A stretch of 64,000 nucleotides of DNA, taken from the NCBI GenBank assembly GCA_934320645.1, contig CAKRFP010000001.1:1-64000 (forward strand), in the 5' to 3' direction. Shown here one piece after another: positions 32,038 to 40,892 of this stretch. Position 1 is the first letter of the stretch, and every line of letters starts with the position of its first letter. The translations under genes were made by a program, and so were the position numbers. The notes beneath the pieces are model-generated. The model searched no databases and had not been told where the DNA came from. It saw only the letters and a list, made by a program, of their open reading frames with translations. This stretch comes from an uncultured Bariatricus sp. (lineage in GTDB: Bacteria; Bacillota; Clostridia; Lachnospirales; Lachnospiraceae).

Positions 32038-32105
32038 TGTTTCCTCCTCTTACAAGTACACCGCGCACTTTCCTTTCTTCTATATAATAAAACATTGTAA
32101 ATGAA

Positions 32106-32366
32106 TAAAAAAAACCCTTTACAAAACGTAAAGGGCGTGTATAAACGCGGTACCACCTTTGTTCCACGAAATAGATTCATCTCGTATCTCTCACAGTTCT
32201 ATAACGGAAACCACCCCGTGATATCCTACTCGCCCTTTTCAGATACCCGGCTCCAAAGCTACCTTCTGCAGCCGTTTCCCGGAAACCGTCTCTCAGCCAG
32301 TGAACGATTCTCTCTTCTTCGGACCAGTCTGCATACTCCTCTTTCTCATTGCCTTTTCCCATAACT
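32106..32366 (-). ncRNA. T-box riboswitch leader of valS
   Basis: On the minus strand the leader starts near 32367. It shows the stem I element AGGAGTA, and the invariant T-box sequence GGTGGTACCGCG (32146-32157), which pairs with the acceptor end of uncharged tRNA. A terminator follows: CCCTTTAC / GTAAAGGG (32115-32135) and a run of T. An AGAAGGTAGC segment near 32245 contains GTA, a possible valine specifier codon; I have not folded the stem, so that is tentative. Uncharged tRNA-Val would stabilise the antiterminator and allow valS expression. Confidence 0.92.
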
Positions 32367-32373
32367 ATTGATA

Positions 32374-32402
32374 ATCATAGTATCCAAAGTTCGATTTGTC
32401 AA
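32374..32402 (-). promoter_or_regulatory. sigma-A promoter of the valS T-box leader
   Basis: Minus strand: perfect TTGACA (32397-32402), 17-base spacer, TATGAT (32374-32379), placing the start of transcription near 32367. Confidence 0.75.
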
Positions 32403-32512
32403 GAAGTTCATGAAATCTTTAGAACTTCTTAAAGATTCCCACACGGCAAATCAAAAAATACGCCTGCTGTGTTCCGATACCTGCATCCAGCATCTGCCTT
32501 CTCCGGCACAAA

Positions 32513-32547
32513 GGGCGGAACCTCTCCACCTCTGAAAGATCCCGCCC
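32513..32547 (-). terminator. stem-loop downstream of purD
   Basis: GGGCGG (32513-32518) pairs with CCGCCC (32542-32547), with further partial pairing inside. It is eight bases past the purD stop. The minus-strand 3' side is CTTTGTG, so the T run is short and termination may be partial. Confidence 0.45.
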
Positions 32548-32554
32548 TGAAATT

Positions 32555-33826
32555 CTATGCCTCGTCAATCGCTTTTCCGATATCGTGGCGCATATATTTG
32601 TTATCAAATTTAATCCATTCGGTTGCTTTGTAAGCATTGGCACGGGCCTCTTTGAGCGTTGCTCCTTTGGCTGTCACACCGAGGACACGTCCTCCGTTTG
32701 TCACGATCTGGTCTCCGTCGAATTTGGTTCCGGCATGGAAGCAATAGTATCCTTCATGCTTCTTGAACTCGTCAAGACCTGTGATCGGAAGTCCTTTTTC
32801 ATAGGCAACCGGATAACCATCGGATGCAAGTACCACACAGACTGCTGCATTGTCTTCAAACTGAAGATCTACCTGATCCAGTGTTCCGTCGATACAGGCT
32901 TCGATCACATCGATCAGATCATTCTTCATACGCGGAAGAACAACCTGTGCCTCAGGATCTCCGAATCTGGCATTGTATTCCAGAACCTTCGGTCCGTCTT
33001 CGGTAAGCATCAGTCCGAAGAAGATGATCCCCTTGAACTCTCTTCCCTCTGCTGCCATTGCATCTACCGTCTTCTGGTACACATATTTCCGGCAGAATTC
33101 GTCAACTTCTTCTGTATAGAAAGGACTCGGTGAGAAGGTTCCCATACCACCGGTATTCAGTCCCTGGTCTCCGTCTTTGGCTCTCTTGTGATCCTGCGCG
33201 CTTGTCATAGTCTTGATGGTCTTTCCATCTACAAAAGAAAGAACAGAAACCTCGCGTCCTGTCATGAATTCTTCTACAACCATGGTATTACCGGATGCAC
33301 CGAATTTCTTGTCCAGCATGATCTCTTTCACGCCGTCTTTTGCTTCTTCCAGCGTATTGCAGATCAGTACACCTTTTCCAAGTGCCAGACCGTCTGCCTT
33401 CAGAACGATCGGGAATTTGGCTGTCTCCAAATAAGCCAGCGCTTCGTCTGCATTGTCAAAGTTCTCATATGCTGCGGTCGGGATGTCATATTTTTTCATC
33501 AGATCTTTTGAAAATGCCTTGCTTCCCTCCAGGATTGCTGCATTTTTTCTTGGTCCGAATGCGCGGATCCCGGCTTTTTCAAATTCATCTACAAGGCCGC
33601 CAACCAACGGATCATCCATTCCTACGATTGCCAGATCGATCTCTTTTTCCTTTGCAAATGTAACCAGCTTGTCAAATTCCATCGCACCAATCGGTACGCA
33701 TTCTGCAAGCTCTGCAATTCCGGCATTCCCCGGTGCACAGTACATCTTCTCTACCTTGCTGCTCTTTGCTACACAATATGCGATTGCGTGTTCTCTTCCG
33801 CCGCCGCCTACGATCAATACTTTCAT
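32555..33826 (-). CDS. purD: phosphoribosylamine-glycine ligase
   Basis: A 423-residue ATP-grasp enzyme catalysing GAR formation in purine synthesis. The N-terminus is MKVLIVGGGGREHAIAY, followed by FGPRKNAAILEGSKAFSKD, the ATP-grasp loop VLKADGLALGKGVLIC, and FKGIIFFGLMLTEDGPKVLEYNARFGDPEAQVVLPR with the magnesium-binding Glu/Asn. The ATG at 33826 follows AAGGAG; a longer upstream frame would add a non-conserved extension overlapping purN. It is the last gene of purE-purM-purN-purD. Confidence 0.96.
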   Translation of the reverse strand: MKVLIVGGGGREHAIAYCVAKSSKVEKMYCAPGNAGIAELAECVPIGAMEFDKLVTFAKEKEIDLAIVGMDDPLVGGLVDEFEKAGIRAFGPRKNAAILEGSKAFSKDLMKKYDIPTAAYENFDNADEALAYLETAKFPIVLKADGLALGKGVLICNTLEEAKDGVKEIMLDKKFGASGNTMVVEEFMTGREVSVLSFVDGKTIKTMTSAQDHKRAKDGDQGLNTGGMGTFSPSPFYTEEVDEFCRKYVYQKTVDAMAAEGREFKGIIFFGLMLTEDGPKVLEYNARFGDPEAQVVLPRMKNDLIDVIEACIDGTLDQVDLQFEDNAAVCVVLASDGYPVAYEKGLPITGLDEFKKHEGYYCFHAGTKFDGDQIVTNGGRVLGVTAKGATLKEARANAYKATEWIKFDNKYMRHDIGKAIDEA

Positions 33827-33842
33827 TGGTGCTTCTCCTTCT

Positions 33843-34469
33843 CTAACGGGCAACTGATACCCTGCCATTTTTTACGGTTACTTTTCCATTTGCGATCAGG
33901 TCGATCGCATGTGGAAGTATCTTCCACTCTGCCTGCTCCATCACGCGCCGCTGCAGAACCTCCGGTGTATCGCCTTCTTCTACTTCAACAGCCTTCTGGA
34001 GGATGATCGGACCGGTATCCGTTCCCTCATCTACAAAATGTACGGTTGCTCCAACCACCTTTACCCCTCGTGCAAGTGCTGCCTCATGAACTTTCAGTCC
34101 ATAATATCCTGTTCCACAGAATGAAGGAATCAGGGATGGATGGATATTGATGATCTTGTTCCGGTATCTGCTGATCATCTCTTTCGGAATCACAACCAGA
34201 AATCCCGCCAGAACGATCAGATCCGGTCTTAACTCATCAACTTTTTCAAGAAATACTTTATTGAACTCTTCTCTTGTCTCAAAATCCTTCGGTGAAACGC
34301 ACTGTGCCGGGATCTGATGATTCCCGGCTCTTTCCAGTGCATATGCGTTCTTATTATTGCTGATGACACCGACCAGCTCTGTATTGGTGATCGTGCCATT
34401 TTCCACTGCATCAATGATTGCCTGCAGATTGGTTCCGCCTCCGGATACAAGTACAGCAACTCTTAGCAT
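33843..34469 (-). CDS. purN: phosphoribosylglycinamide formyltransferase
   Basis: A 208-residue enzyme using 10-formyltetrahydrofolate to make formyl-GAR. The start is MLRVAVLVSGGGTNLQAIID. The catalytic block is INIHPSLIPSFCGTGYYG, with HPSL as in the family, and the Asp of VHFVDEGTDTGPII. It overlaps purM by seven bases at the start and ends 16 bases before purD. The catalytic Asn corresponds to the N of KIINIHPS. Confidence 0.95.
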   Translation of the reverse strand: MLRVAVLVSGGGTNLQAIIDAVENGTITNTELVGVISNNKNAYALERAGNHQIPAQCVSPKDFETREEFNKVFLEKVDELRPDLIVLAGFLVVIPKEMISRYRNKIINIHPSLIPSFCGTGYYGLKVHEAALARGVKVVGATVHFVDEGTDTGPIILQKAVEVEEGDTPEVLQRRVMEQAEWKILPHAIDLIANGKVTVKNGRVSVAR

Positions 34470-35491
34470 AAGGTAACTCCTTTTTCTCCAGCTTCTACAT
34501 AACCAACTACAAATGCTTCATCTCCGGCTTCTTTCATTGCCTTGATTGTAGCATCTACATCCTTTTCATCAACAGCGACGATCATACCGATTCCCATGTT
34601 GAAGGTATTGTACATCATCTCTTCTGCAATGTTACCGGTCTTTGCGATCAGATCAAAGATTGCCGGAACCTTGTAGCTGTCTTTCTTAACAACTGCGCGA
34701 ATTCCTTCCGGAAGCATTCTCGGAATATTTTCATAGAAACCTCCGCCTGTGATATGGCTACAGCCTTTGACTCTCACACCGGCTTCTTTTACATTCTTCA
34801 GGGCTTTTACATAGATTCTTGTCGGAGCAAGAAGTGCTTCTCCAAGTGTCTTTCCTAATTCATCATAGTATGTATTTAAGGATTCTTCGGTAATATCGAA
34901 TACCTTACGAACCAGTGAAAATCCATTGCTGTGAACGCCTGTGGACGGCATTGCCACAAGTACATCACCTGGTTTGATGTCTGAGCCATCGATGATATCC
35001 TTCTTATCAACAACTCCGACTGCAAAACCTGCAAGGTCGTAATCGTTCTCCGGCATCAGTCCCGGATGTTCTGCTGTTTCTCCACCAACCAGTGCACAGC
35101 CTGACTGCTTGCAGCCTTCTGCCACACCGCTTACGATGGTTGCGATCTTTTCCGGATAGTTCTTGCCGCAGGCAATGTAGTCCAGGAAGAATAATGGTTC
35201 TCCACCTGAGCATGCGATATCATTTACACACATAGCAACCGCATCGATCCCGATGGTATCATGCTTGTCCATTACAAATGCAAGCTTCACCTTTGTTCCA
35301 CATCCATCTGTTCCGGAAAGAAGCACCGGTTCTTCCATGTTCTTGATCCCGCTTAAGTCAAATGCACCTGCAAAGCCGCCAAGACCGCCTAATACTTCCG
35401 GTCTCATGGTCTCTTTTACGTGCTTTTTCATAAGTTCTACTGATTTATATCCTGCCTCGATATCTACGCCGGCTGTCTTATAATCCAACAT
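34463..35491 (-). CDS. purM: phosphoribosylformylglycinamidine cyclo-ligase
   Basis: A 342-residue AIR synthetase. Conserved segments: YKTAGVDIEAGYKSVELMK at the N-terminus, SGTDGCGTKVKLAF, DIACSGGEPLFFLDYIACGK, LVGGETAEHPG, MPSTGVHSNGFSLVR and CSHITGGGFYENIPRML. GGAGG precedes the ATG at 35491; a 27-codon upstream extension overlapping purE is not conserved in the family and was dropped. It converts FGAM to AIR. Confidence 0.96.
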   Translation of the reverse strand: MLDYKTAGVDIEAGYKSVELMKKHVKETMRPEVLGGLGGFAGAFDLSGIKNMEEPVLLSGTDGCGTKVKLAFVMDKHDTIGIDAVAMCVNDIACSGGEPLFFLDYIACGKNYPEKIATIVSGVAEGCKQSGCALVGGETAEHPGLMPENDYDLAGFAVGVVDKKDIIDGSDIKPGDVLVAMPSTGVHSNGFSLVRKVFDITEESLNTYYDELGKTLGEALLAPTRIYVKALKNVKEAGVRVKGCSHITGGGFYENIPRMLPEGIRAVVKKDSYKVPAIFDLIAKTGNIAEEMMYNTFNMGIGMIVAVDEKDVDATIKAMKEAGDEAFVVGYVEAGEKGVTLC

Positions 35492-35531
35492 TTTCCATAT
35501 CCTCCTGGTATTTTCACTGACATCTGTATGC

Positions 35532-36044
35532 CTACATCTGCTTGATATACTCTTTATGTCCGATTTTTTCAAGCTTTTCTGCTTTTTTCTGGACGGTTTC
35601 TTTCATTTCTGCAGTGTAATCCTTCAACTTCTGAAGAAGTTCAGGATCTGAGGTTGCAAGAATCTTTGCAGCCAGAATCGCTGCGTTAGCTCCGCCATCG
35701 ATCGCTACTGTAGCAACCGGGATTCCAGGCGGCATCTGAACGATTGAATAGAGTGCATCTACACCCTCCAGGTTCTTCCCTGACATTGGGATTCCGATTA
35801 CCGGCATCGGGAAGATTGCTGCACACATTCCAGGAAGATGTGCTGCCATACCTGCACCTGCAATGATCACTTTGAAGTCTTTTGCTTCTGCAGACTTCGC
35901 ATATTCATAGAACACGTCAGGTTCACGATGCGCAGAGATGATCGTCATCTCATAATCGATTCCAAACTTTTCCAGCATGTCAGCAGCTTTGCCCATGACT
36001 TTCATATCTGAGTCGCTGCCCATTACGATTCCTACTTTTGGCAT
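35532..36044 (-). CDS. purE: N5-carboxyaminoimidazole ribonucleotide mutase
   Basis: A 170-residue class I PurE. The N-terminus is PKVGIVMGSDSDMKVM (substrate loop with SDSD), followed by SAHREPD and GAGMAAHLPGMCAA. It isomerises N5-CAIR to CAIR. It is first in the pur run, 41 bases before purM, with a consensus promoter at 36105-36133. AGGAG precedes the start. Confidence 0.96.
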   Translation of the reverse strand: MPKVGIVMGSDSDMKVMGKAADMLEKFGIDYEMTIISAHREPDVFYEYAKSAEAKDFKVIIAGAGMAAHLPGMCAAIFPMPVIGIPMSGKNLEGVDALYSIVQMPPGIPVATVAIDGGANAAILAAKILATSDPELLQKLKDYTAEMKETVQKKAEKLEKIGHKEYIKQM

Positions 36045-36104
36045 AATGATCTCCTTTTCTCTTATCTATAAGTATTTTAATAAATAGCTAACCACTTATA
36101 AGTT

Positions 36105-36133
36105 ATTTTACTAAGTCTTACACAGTCTGTCAA
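36105..36133 (-). promoter_or_regulatory. sigma-A promoter of the pur operon
   Basis: Minus strand: perfect TTGACA (36128-36133), 17-base spacer, TAAAAT (36105-36110). The 5' untranslated region is about 55 bases, too short for a guanine riboswitch; none of the riboswitch hallmarks is seen. ACTTATAAGT (36093-36102), just downstream, is a palindrome that could bind a regulator. Confidence 0.75.
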
Positions 36134-36197
36134 CCGTTACTTAGATTTGCATTATTTAAATTTACTTATTGATACTATTGAAAATCCATAACTAATA

Positions 36198-38234
36198 CTA
36201 ATTCAGAGGCTCATTGAGGACTTCTGTTCCCGGAAGAACAAAGCATCCATCGCGGATAATTTCGGTCTCTGTTCCGTCTTTTGCCACAACGACAATGCTT
36301 CCCAGCTCGTCATAAGGAATGGTAATGTCGGTATGACACTGGAAATAAGCTTTCGATGGATCTTCTTTTCTCAGGATTGAAACACTGTTGTCTCTTGCGA
36401 TGATCTCTTTTCCGTCCGGATTGTAGACTTTTACATCTTCCGCCCAGCTGTAGCAGGTATCCCCTACTGCAAAATGCGGACCTGTCTTCTCTGCGATCAG
36501 GATCGTGTATTTGTCTGCAATATCATATTTTTTCGCAACTGCATACGCTGTCGTATTGGTTCCGATCGCAAATTCCCCAATCGGAAGGGTCGGATGATTG
36601 TGCAGAATATTATCGGAAATATATTTCTTATTCTCTTCTTCGGATTCAAAGTTGGTACAGGTATAATCGGTGATCCTTCCTTCTTTGAAACCAATCTTCA
36701 GATTGTAATACGGCAGTCCGTGAAGGAATACCTTGCTTACAAAGAGTGTTCCTTCTGTTCCTTCCAGTACCGGGGAAGTGAACACCTCTCCGACCGGAAT
36801 ATTAACATCTGCAACACAGTTTTCAAAGATCGTCTCTTTTGTCGGATCAGCAAGCGGATGAAGCATCACTTTCAGATCTGTCTGGTTTTCGCCTGAGCCT
36901 GTTACTTTTACATACTCTCCTTTATCCAACGCATCGATCATGGTCTGCTGTACCTTCTGGTAAAGCTTGTAATCCAGGGTGTTGATCTTGATGGTTTCGT
37001 CAAAAATCTCATGATACTGTTCTCCGATTTCCGGAACTGGCCAGGAAATGATCGTAAAGCTTCTCTCATCTCCCGGAAGATATTCATTGGTCAGACGTCC
37101 GGCTCTTCCATTCATCGCAACCAGAAGTTCTTCCTGCTTTTCATTTAAACGGACTGCCTCTGGTTTCGCCTGCGGAACAAAGGTCTTTTCTCCAAAAATA
37201 TCAATGACTGCCGGTCCTGCATATCCTGCTGCAATCTCTTTGTTCTGCTCATAAGTGGTACGCATCACTTCCAGCTTACGCTCCACATACTGCTTGTCCA
37301 TCACAAGACCGATATCATCTCTGTGGTCATAAACATACTGCTTGTTTCCGGAAATATTGTAAAAACCGATCTGGCTGTTACGCCCTCTGGTAATTACACT
37401 GTGGCTTGTTCTGAAAATCGTCGGCTTTAATCCCATTTTAGCAAAATTTTCAATGGCTTTCTTTACGATCCGTTCAAATCCCATTGCATAGTAAATATTG
37501 ACTACCGATTTCTTCGACAGATCTTTTCCGGTATTCACAAAACCGATTCGGTAACCTTCACTGAAGGTATCTGCCATCTTGTCGATCTTCTCCTGTGAAA
37601 GAGAATTTAAGTAAGCGGCTGTACCTCTTTCATTTTCCCCCACATATTCTCCCATGCGGTAGAGATAACGCAGATCGGAAAGATCTTCATTCATGATCAT
37701 ATTCACAATAAAGCATCCACTTTCCGGATCGATCTGGTCTTTGATGCGGTCTGCTGCAAATACATCACAGTAATCACTTGCATACCAGTAAAAGATTTCC
37801 TTCAGGCTTTCCAGCTGTGGCTGCTCCTCTTCTTCAAATTTGTTGTAGATCTCAATAAAAAGCTCTGCACCGATCACCACATATTCCAGACGCTGTTCCT
37901 GGACATAGGAAATGCTTCCGCGAATCTCCGCATACACTGCGGACAGAAAACTTCCAAGTTCTCCGCCAAGCACCGAAACCGCATATGCCGGATTTGCATA
38001 TGACTTCTCATAATTTGCTTCCAGCTCATCGGCATAAAGCGCATCCATCTCTTCTCTCAGCGCTTCTTCTGACATCTCTTTTTGTCTGCCGCTTTCCACA
38101 TTCTGTTTCAGTTCATCAAGCTTTAAAATAAACCGAGCCACATGTTGGAAATACTCCCGATATGGCTCTGCTGCTGTTTTTTCTTCTATTATTGCTTTGA
38201 TTCTGTCAATCACCAGATTATATCTTTCTTCCAT
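36198..38234 (-). CDS. M29 family aminopeptidase
   Basis: A 678-residue metallopeptidase. The C-terminal ~350 residues match the M29 (aminopeptidase T) fold, with FTSPVLEGTEGTLFVSKVF, PIGEFAIGTNTTAYAVAKKYD, AEKTGPHFAVGDTCYSW and FQCHTDITIPYDELGS holding likely Glu, His and Asp metal ligands. The N-terminal ~300 residues are helical and not part of the classic ~410-residue enzyme, so this is the long version I associate with Lachnospiraceae. It releases N-terminal residues from peptides in the cytoplasm. It is last of a run that begins with pyrF and starts one base after the previous stop. Confidence 0.82.
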   Translation of the reverse strand: MEERYNLVIDRIKAIIEEKTAAEPYREYFQHVARFILKLDELKQNVESGRQKEMSEEALREEMDALYADELEANYEKSYANPAYAVSVLGGELGSFLSAVYAEIRGSISYVQEQRLEYVVIGAELFIEIYNKFEEEEQPQLESLKEIFYWYASDYCDVFAADRIKDQIDPESGCFIVNMIMNEDLSDLRYLYRMGEYVGENERGTAAYLNSLSQEKIDKMADTFSEGYRIGFVNTGKDLSKKSVVNIYYAMGFERIVKKAIENFAKMGLKPTIFRTSHSVITRGRNSQIGFYNISGNKQYVYDHRDDIGLVMDKQYVERKLEVMRTTYEQNKEIAAGYAGPAVIDIFGEKTFVPQAKPEAVRLNEKQEELLVAMNGRAGRLTNEYLPGDERSFTIISWPVPEIGEQYHEIFDETIKINTLDYKLYQKVQQTMIDALDKGEYVKVTGSGENQTDLKVMLHPLADPTKETIFENCVADVNIPVGEVFTSPVLEGTEGTLFVSKVFLHGLPYYNLKIGFKEGRITDYTCTNFESEEENKKYISDNILHNHPTLPIGEFAIGTNTTAYAVAKKYDIADKYTILIAEKTGPHFAVGDTCYSWAEDVKVYNPDGKEIIARDNSVSILRKEDPSKAYFQCHTDITIPYDELGSIVVVAKDGTETEIIRDGCFVLPGTEVLNEPLN

Positions 38235-38606
38235 TTATACACATCCTCTAATAAATACTAAGATCAGGGCAAGCAAAACAAGTCCGTTCACAACGATTCC
38301 AATCTTACAGGTCAGATAATTTTTGTCTCTTTCTTTAAAGCCTTTGACTCCTGTCACAATACCGATGCAGGCAAGAAGCATATCAAATAGTCCAAAACTG
38401 CCTACCATCGCTGCTGATTTTCCTTTATTCATAAATGCCATCACGATTAGTCCTGCGATCACTGCCGTCACCAGTACCGCCATCACACAAGACCCGATTC
38501 CCTTACGGGAATGCTTCCTTCTCACCTGACCATACTTTCGATTTTTCCGGTTTCTTTTATTTCTGTCTCTTTCATGTGCTCTTTTTTTATCTCTCCTGCT
38601 TTGCAT
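38235..38606 (-). CDS. small membrane protein (probably DUF6142 family)
   Basis: A 123-residue protein with a very basic N-terminal 35 residues (Arg/Lys/Asn-rich), then HSRKGIGSCVMAVLVTAVIAGLIVMAFMN and two further helices (FGLFDMLLACIGIVTGVKGF and LTCKIGIVVNGLVLLALILVFI). The pattern SRKGIGS with three helices recalls the DUF6142 proteins of Clostridia, but I cannot verify the family. It overlaps the VanZ gene by 20 bases and touches the M29 gene, so all are cotranscribed. Function unknown. Confidence 0.6.
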   Translation of the reverse strand: MQSRRDKKRAHERDRNKRNRKNRKYGQVRRKHSRKGIGSCVMAVLVTAVIAGLIVMAFMNKGKSAAMVGSFGLFDMLLACIGIVTGVKGFKERDKNYLTCKIGIVVNGLVLLALILVFIRGCV

Positions 38607-39051
38607 CGTGCCATCTCCTTATCATATTACAAATCGCGAAGACGATATACCCGATCACACCGCCAAGGGTGTTGAGCAGCATATCATCCACATCAAAACT
38701 CCCCACTCTTGTTACCAGCTGAAAGCACTCCACAAAGAAGCTCACTCCAAAACTGTAGAAAAGGGTAAGAAAAAAGCTGCGATACCGGCTTGCCATCGGC
38801 ATAAAAAATCCGAATGGCACGAAAATTAGGACATTCCCGAACAGATTTGCATAAGCTACCCATCCCAAAACATCTCGATACAGCCAAAATCTTTTTATTT
38901 CACAGAAAAGAACCAGGTTATAATGATATTCCCCGGTTCCTTCCCGTCCATACCAGTCAGAAAAAATCAGAAAGTAAAATAAAAATCCAATATACAGGAC
39001 AAATAAAATCTTTCCAAGAACCCGAAGTCTTTTTCTGTTCTTTGCTTTCAA
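38587..39051 (-). CDS. VanZ family membrane protein
   Basis: A 154-residue VanZ-like protein with about four helices. Conserved elements are NLFGNVLIFVPFGFFMP, SFFVECFQLVTRVGSFDVDDMLLNTLGGVIGY, with the acidic ECFQ and DVDD residues typical of the family. VanZ confers low-level teicoplanin resistance in Enterococcus; most homologues are uncharacterised. It follows the 50-residue membrane gene and overlaps the next one. Confidence 0.82.
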   Translation of the reverse strand: MKAKNRKRLRVLGKILFVLYIGFLFYFLIFSDWYGREGTGEYHYNLVLFCEIKRFWLYRDVLGWVAYANLFGNVLIFVPFGFFMPMASRYRSFFLTLFYSFGVSFFVECFQLVTRVGSFDVDDMLLNTLGGVIGYIVFAICNMIRRWHDAKQER

Positions 39052-39066
39052 CTTAAAGCGCCCTTC

Positions 39067-39219
39067 CTAAAATGTCAGTCCCTTTTTCGCACCAAGCAGC
39101 TTTCCACCGCTGACAAGCAGAATGATCCCGGTTGTTACACCAACAACAATAGAAATAATTCCGATCGCGATATTGGCACCGCCGGCAAGCCCCATCACTT
39201 TATATGTCTTTTCTGTCAC
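39067..39219 (-). CDS. hypothetical 50-residue membrane protein in the pyr run
   Basis: A 50-residue protein starting with GTG (read as MTEKTYKVMGLAGGANIA), with one long hydrophobic stretch (about residues 10-38, ANIAIGIISIVVGVTTGIILL) ending in GGKLLGAKKGLTF. GGAGG seven bases before the GTG decides the start. It sits 12 bases after pyrE and 15 before VanZ, so it is well embedded in the operon. Its Gly-rich helix could form a hairpin or oligomer. No function known. Confidence 0.6.
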   Translation of the reverse strand: MTEKTYKVMGLAGGANIAIGIISIVVGVTTGIILLVSGGKLLGAKKGLTF

Positions 39220-39231
39220 TGTAACTCCTCC

Positions 39232-39912
39232 TTATTTTGCGCCATACTGTTCATAGTATGCGTCGATTGCAGCCTTGATCTTGTCATCGATAACAATTTC
39301 ACCATTGCATGGTTTGTTGTACAGATGCTCCACTACATCCTTCATGGTTACGATTGCATTTGTCTCAAATCCGTAAAGATCCTTTACTTCATCAAGTGCG
39401 CACTTCACACCGCCTTTTCCAACTTCCATACGGTCAAGGGATACCATCAGTCCAACAATTGTTACATCAGCGGCTCCTCTAACCTTCGGTACAGTCTCTT
39501 CCATGGATTTGCCGGATGTGGTGACATCTTCGATCATAACCACGCGGTCTCCATCCTGAAGCTTGCTTCCGAGGAAGCTTCCCTTATCTGCTCCGTGATC
39601 TTTTTCTTCTTTACGGTCTGAGCAGTAACGGATCTCTTTTCCGTATAATTCACTGTAAGCGATTGCGGTTACAACTCCAAGCGGGATTCCCTTGTAAGCA
39701 GGTCCGAATAATACATCAAAATCATCTCCGTATTTGTCATGGATTGCTTTTGCGTAGTATTCCCCGAGTCTCTTGAGCTGTGATCCTGTCACATAAGCTC
39801 CTGCATTCATGAAGAAAGGAGACTTTCTTCCGCTTTTCAGTGTGAATTCTCCAAATTTGAGAACGTGGCTTTCTACCATAAAATCAATAAATTCCTGTTT
39901 GTAGCTTTCCAT
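39232..39912 (-). CDS. pyrE: orotate phosphoribosyltransferase
   Basis: A 226-residue phosphoribosyltransferase. The PRPP loop is RVVMIEDVTTSGKSMEE, with GEFTLKSGRKSPFFMNAG near the N-terminus, DVLFGPAYKGIPLGV and the flexible loop YCSDRKEEKDHGADKG. It converts orotate to OMP. GGAGG precedes the ATG at 39912; a 13-codon upstream extension lacks support. It is the fourth gene of pyrF-pyrK-pyrD-pyrE. Confidence 0.95.
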   Translation of the reverse strand: MESYKQEFIDFMVESHVLKFGEFTLKSGRKSPFFMNAGAYVTGSQLKRLGEYYAKAIHDKYGDDFDVLFGPAYKGIPLGVVTAIAYSELYGKEIRYCSDRKEEKDHGADKGSFLGSKLQDGDRVVMIEDVTTSGKSMEETVPKVRGAADVTIVGLMVSLDRMEVGKGGVKCALDEVKDLYGFETNAIVTMKDVVEHLYNKPCNGEIVIDDKIKAAIDAYYEQYGAK

Positions 39913-39989
39913 TTTATTTATCCTCCATCTCTTCTCTTTGTTCGTGACCATCCGGAAGCCTTACAGCTCCCATTCTTTGACAGTCCTCT

Positions 39990-40892
39990 TTATTTTACGA
40001 TTCCAACCATATCTTTCACCGACTCAAAGCCATTCTTCTTCATGTAGGCTTCAATTCCATCGATCACTTCCATCGTCACTGCCGGATTGTGGAAGTTGGC
40101 TGTTCCTACGGATACAGCACTTGCTCCTGCAAGAAGGAACTCGATCGCATCTTCTGCACAGGAAATACCGCCCATTCCGATGATCGGGATGTTCACTGCC
40201 TGTGCTACCTGATATACCATGCGTACAGCGATCGGTTTGACAATCGGCCCGGAAACGCCTCCGGTCTTATTTGCCACCGCAAATGTCTTACGATTGATAT
40301 CAATCTTCATACCGGTCAGCGTATTGATCAGGGAAACTGCGTCCGCACCGCCTGCTTCTGCCGCTTTTGCTATCTCAGTAATATCGGTTACATTCGGTGT
40401 CAGCTTCATGATGATCGGCTGCTTTGCGATCTTCTTGATCTGTCCGGTCAGCTCTTCTACATGCTTTGCATCCTGTCCGAAAGCAAGGAATCCTGCATTG
40501 ACATTCGGGCAGGAAATGTTGATTTCCATCATATCGATCGGTTCATCCGCAAGGCGTTCTACCACTTCAAGATACTCTTCCGGTGCATGTCCGCAGACAT
40601 TCACAATGATCTTGGTATCATAGTTTTTCAGATACGGAATGTCTCTTTTACAGAACAGATCGATTCCCGGATTCTGAAGTCCTATGGCGTTCATCATTCC
40701 GCCGTAAACCTCGGCTACACGCGGAGTCGGATTGCCCGGCCACGGTACATTCGCCACACCTTTTGTTGTCACAGCTCCAAGCTTGTTCAGATCTACAAAT
40801 TCAGAAAACTCTTCTCCTGATCCGAAGGTTCCTGATGCCACTGTTACCGGATTCTTCCATTCTACTCCGGCAATATTTACACGCATATCCAT
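39990..40892 (-). CDS. pyrD: dihydroorotate dehydrogenase B, catalytic subunit
   Basis: A 300-residue class 1B enzyme. NPVTVASGTFGSGEEF, the NAIGLQNPGID segment and EINISCPNV followed by the FMN-binding GMGGISCAEDAIEFLLAGASAVSVG are visible. The catalytic Cys of the class 1 enzymes lies in the NINISCPNV-type loop region. It works with PyrK, which lies directly upstream and ends at the same base where pyrD starts (overlap of one). It oxidises dihydroorotate with NAD+ as final acceptor. Confidence 0.95.
   Translation of the reverse strand: MDMRVNIAGVEWKNPVTVASGTFGSGEEFSEFVDLNKLGAVTTKGVANVPWPGNPTPRVAEVYGGMMNAIGLQNPGIDLFCKRDIPYLKNYDTKIIVNVCGHAPEEYLEVVERLADEPIDMMEINISCPNVNAGFLAFGQDAKHVEELTGQIKKIAKQPIIMKLTPNVTDITEIAKAAEAGGADAVSLINTLTGMKIDINRKTFAVANKTGGVSGPIVKPIAVRMVYQVAQAVNIPIIGMGGISCAEDAIEFLLAGASAVSVGTANFHNPAVTMEVIDGIEAYMKKNGFESVKDMVGIVK

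Noticed and set aside
32101..32364. Plus-strand frame across the valS leader
   Set aside because: The interval is a T-box riboswitch on the minus strand; the frame is a by-product of the structured RNA.
36045..36197. Guanine or PRPP riboswitch before purE
   Set aside because: The leader from the predicted start is only about 55 bases and shows none of the conserved riboswitch cores.
40089..40820. A 243-codon plus-strand frame inside pyrD
   Set aside because: Antisense to pyrD, Cys- and His-rich translation, no promoter or ribosome site.
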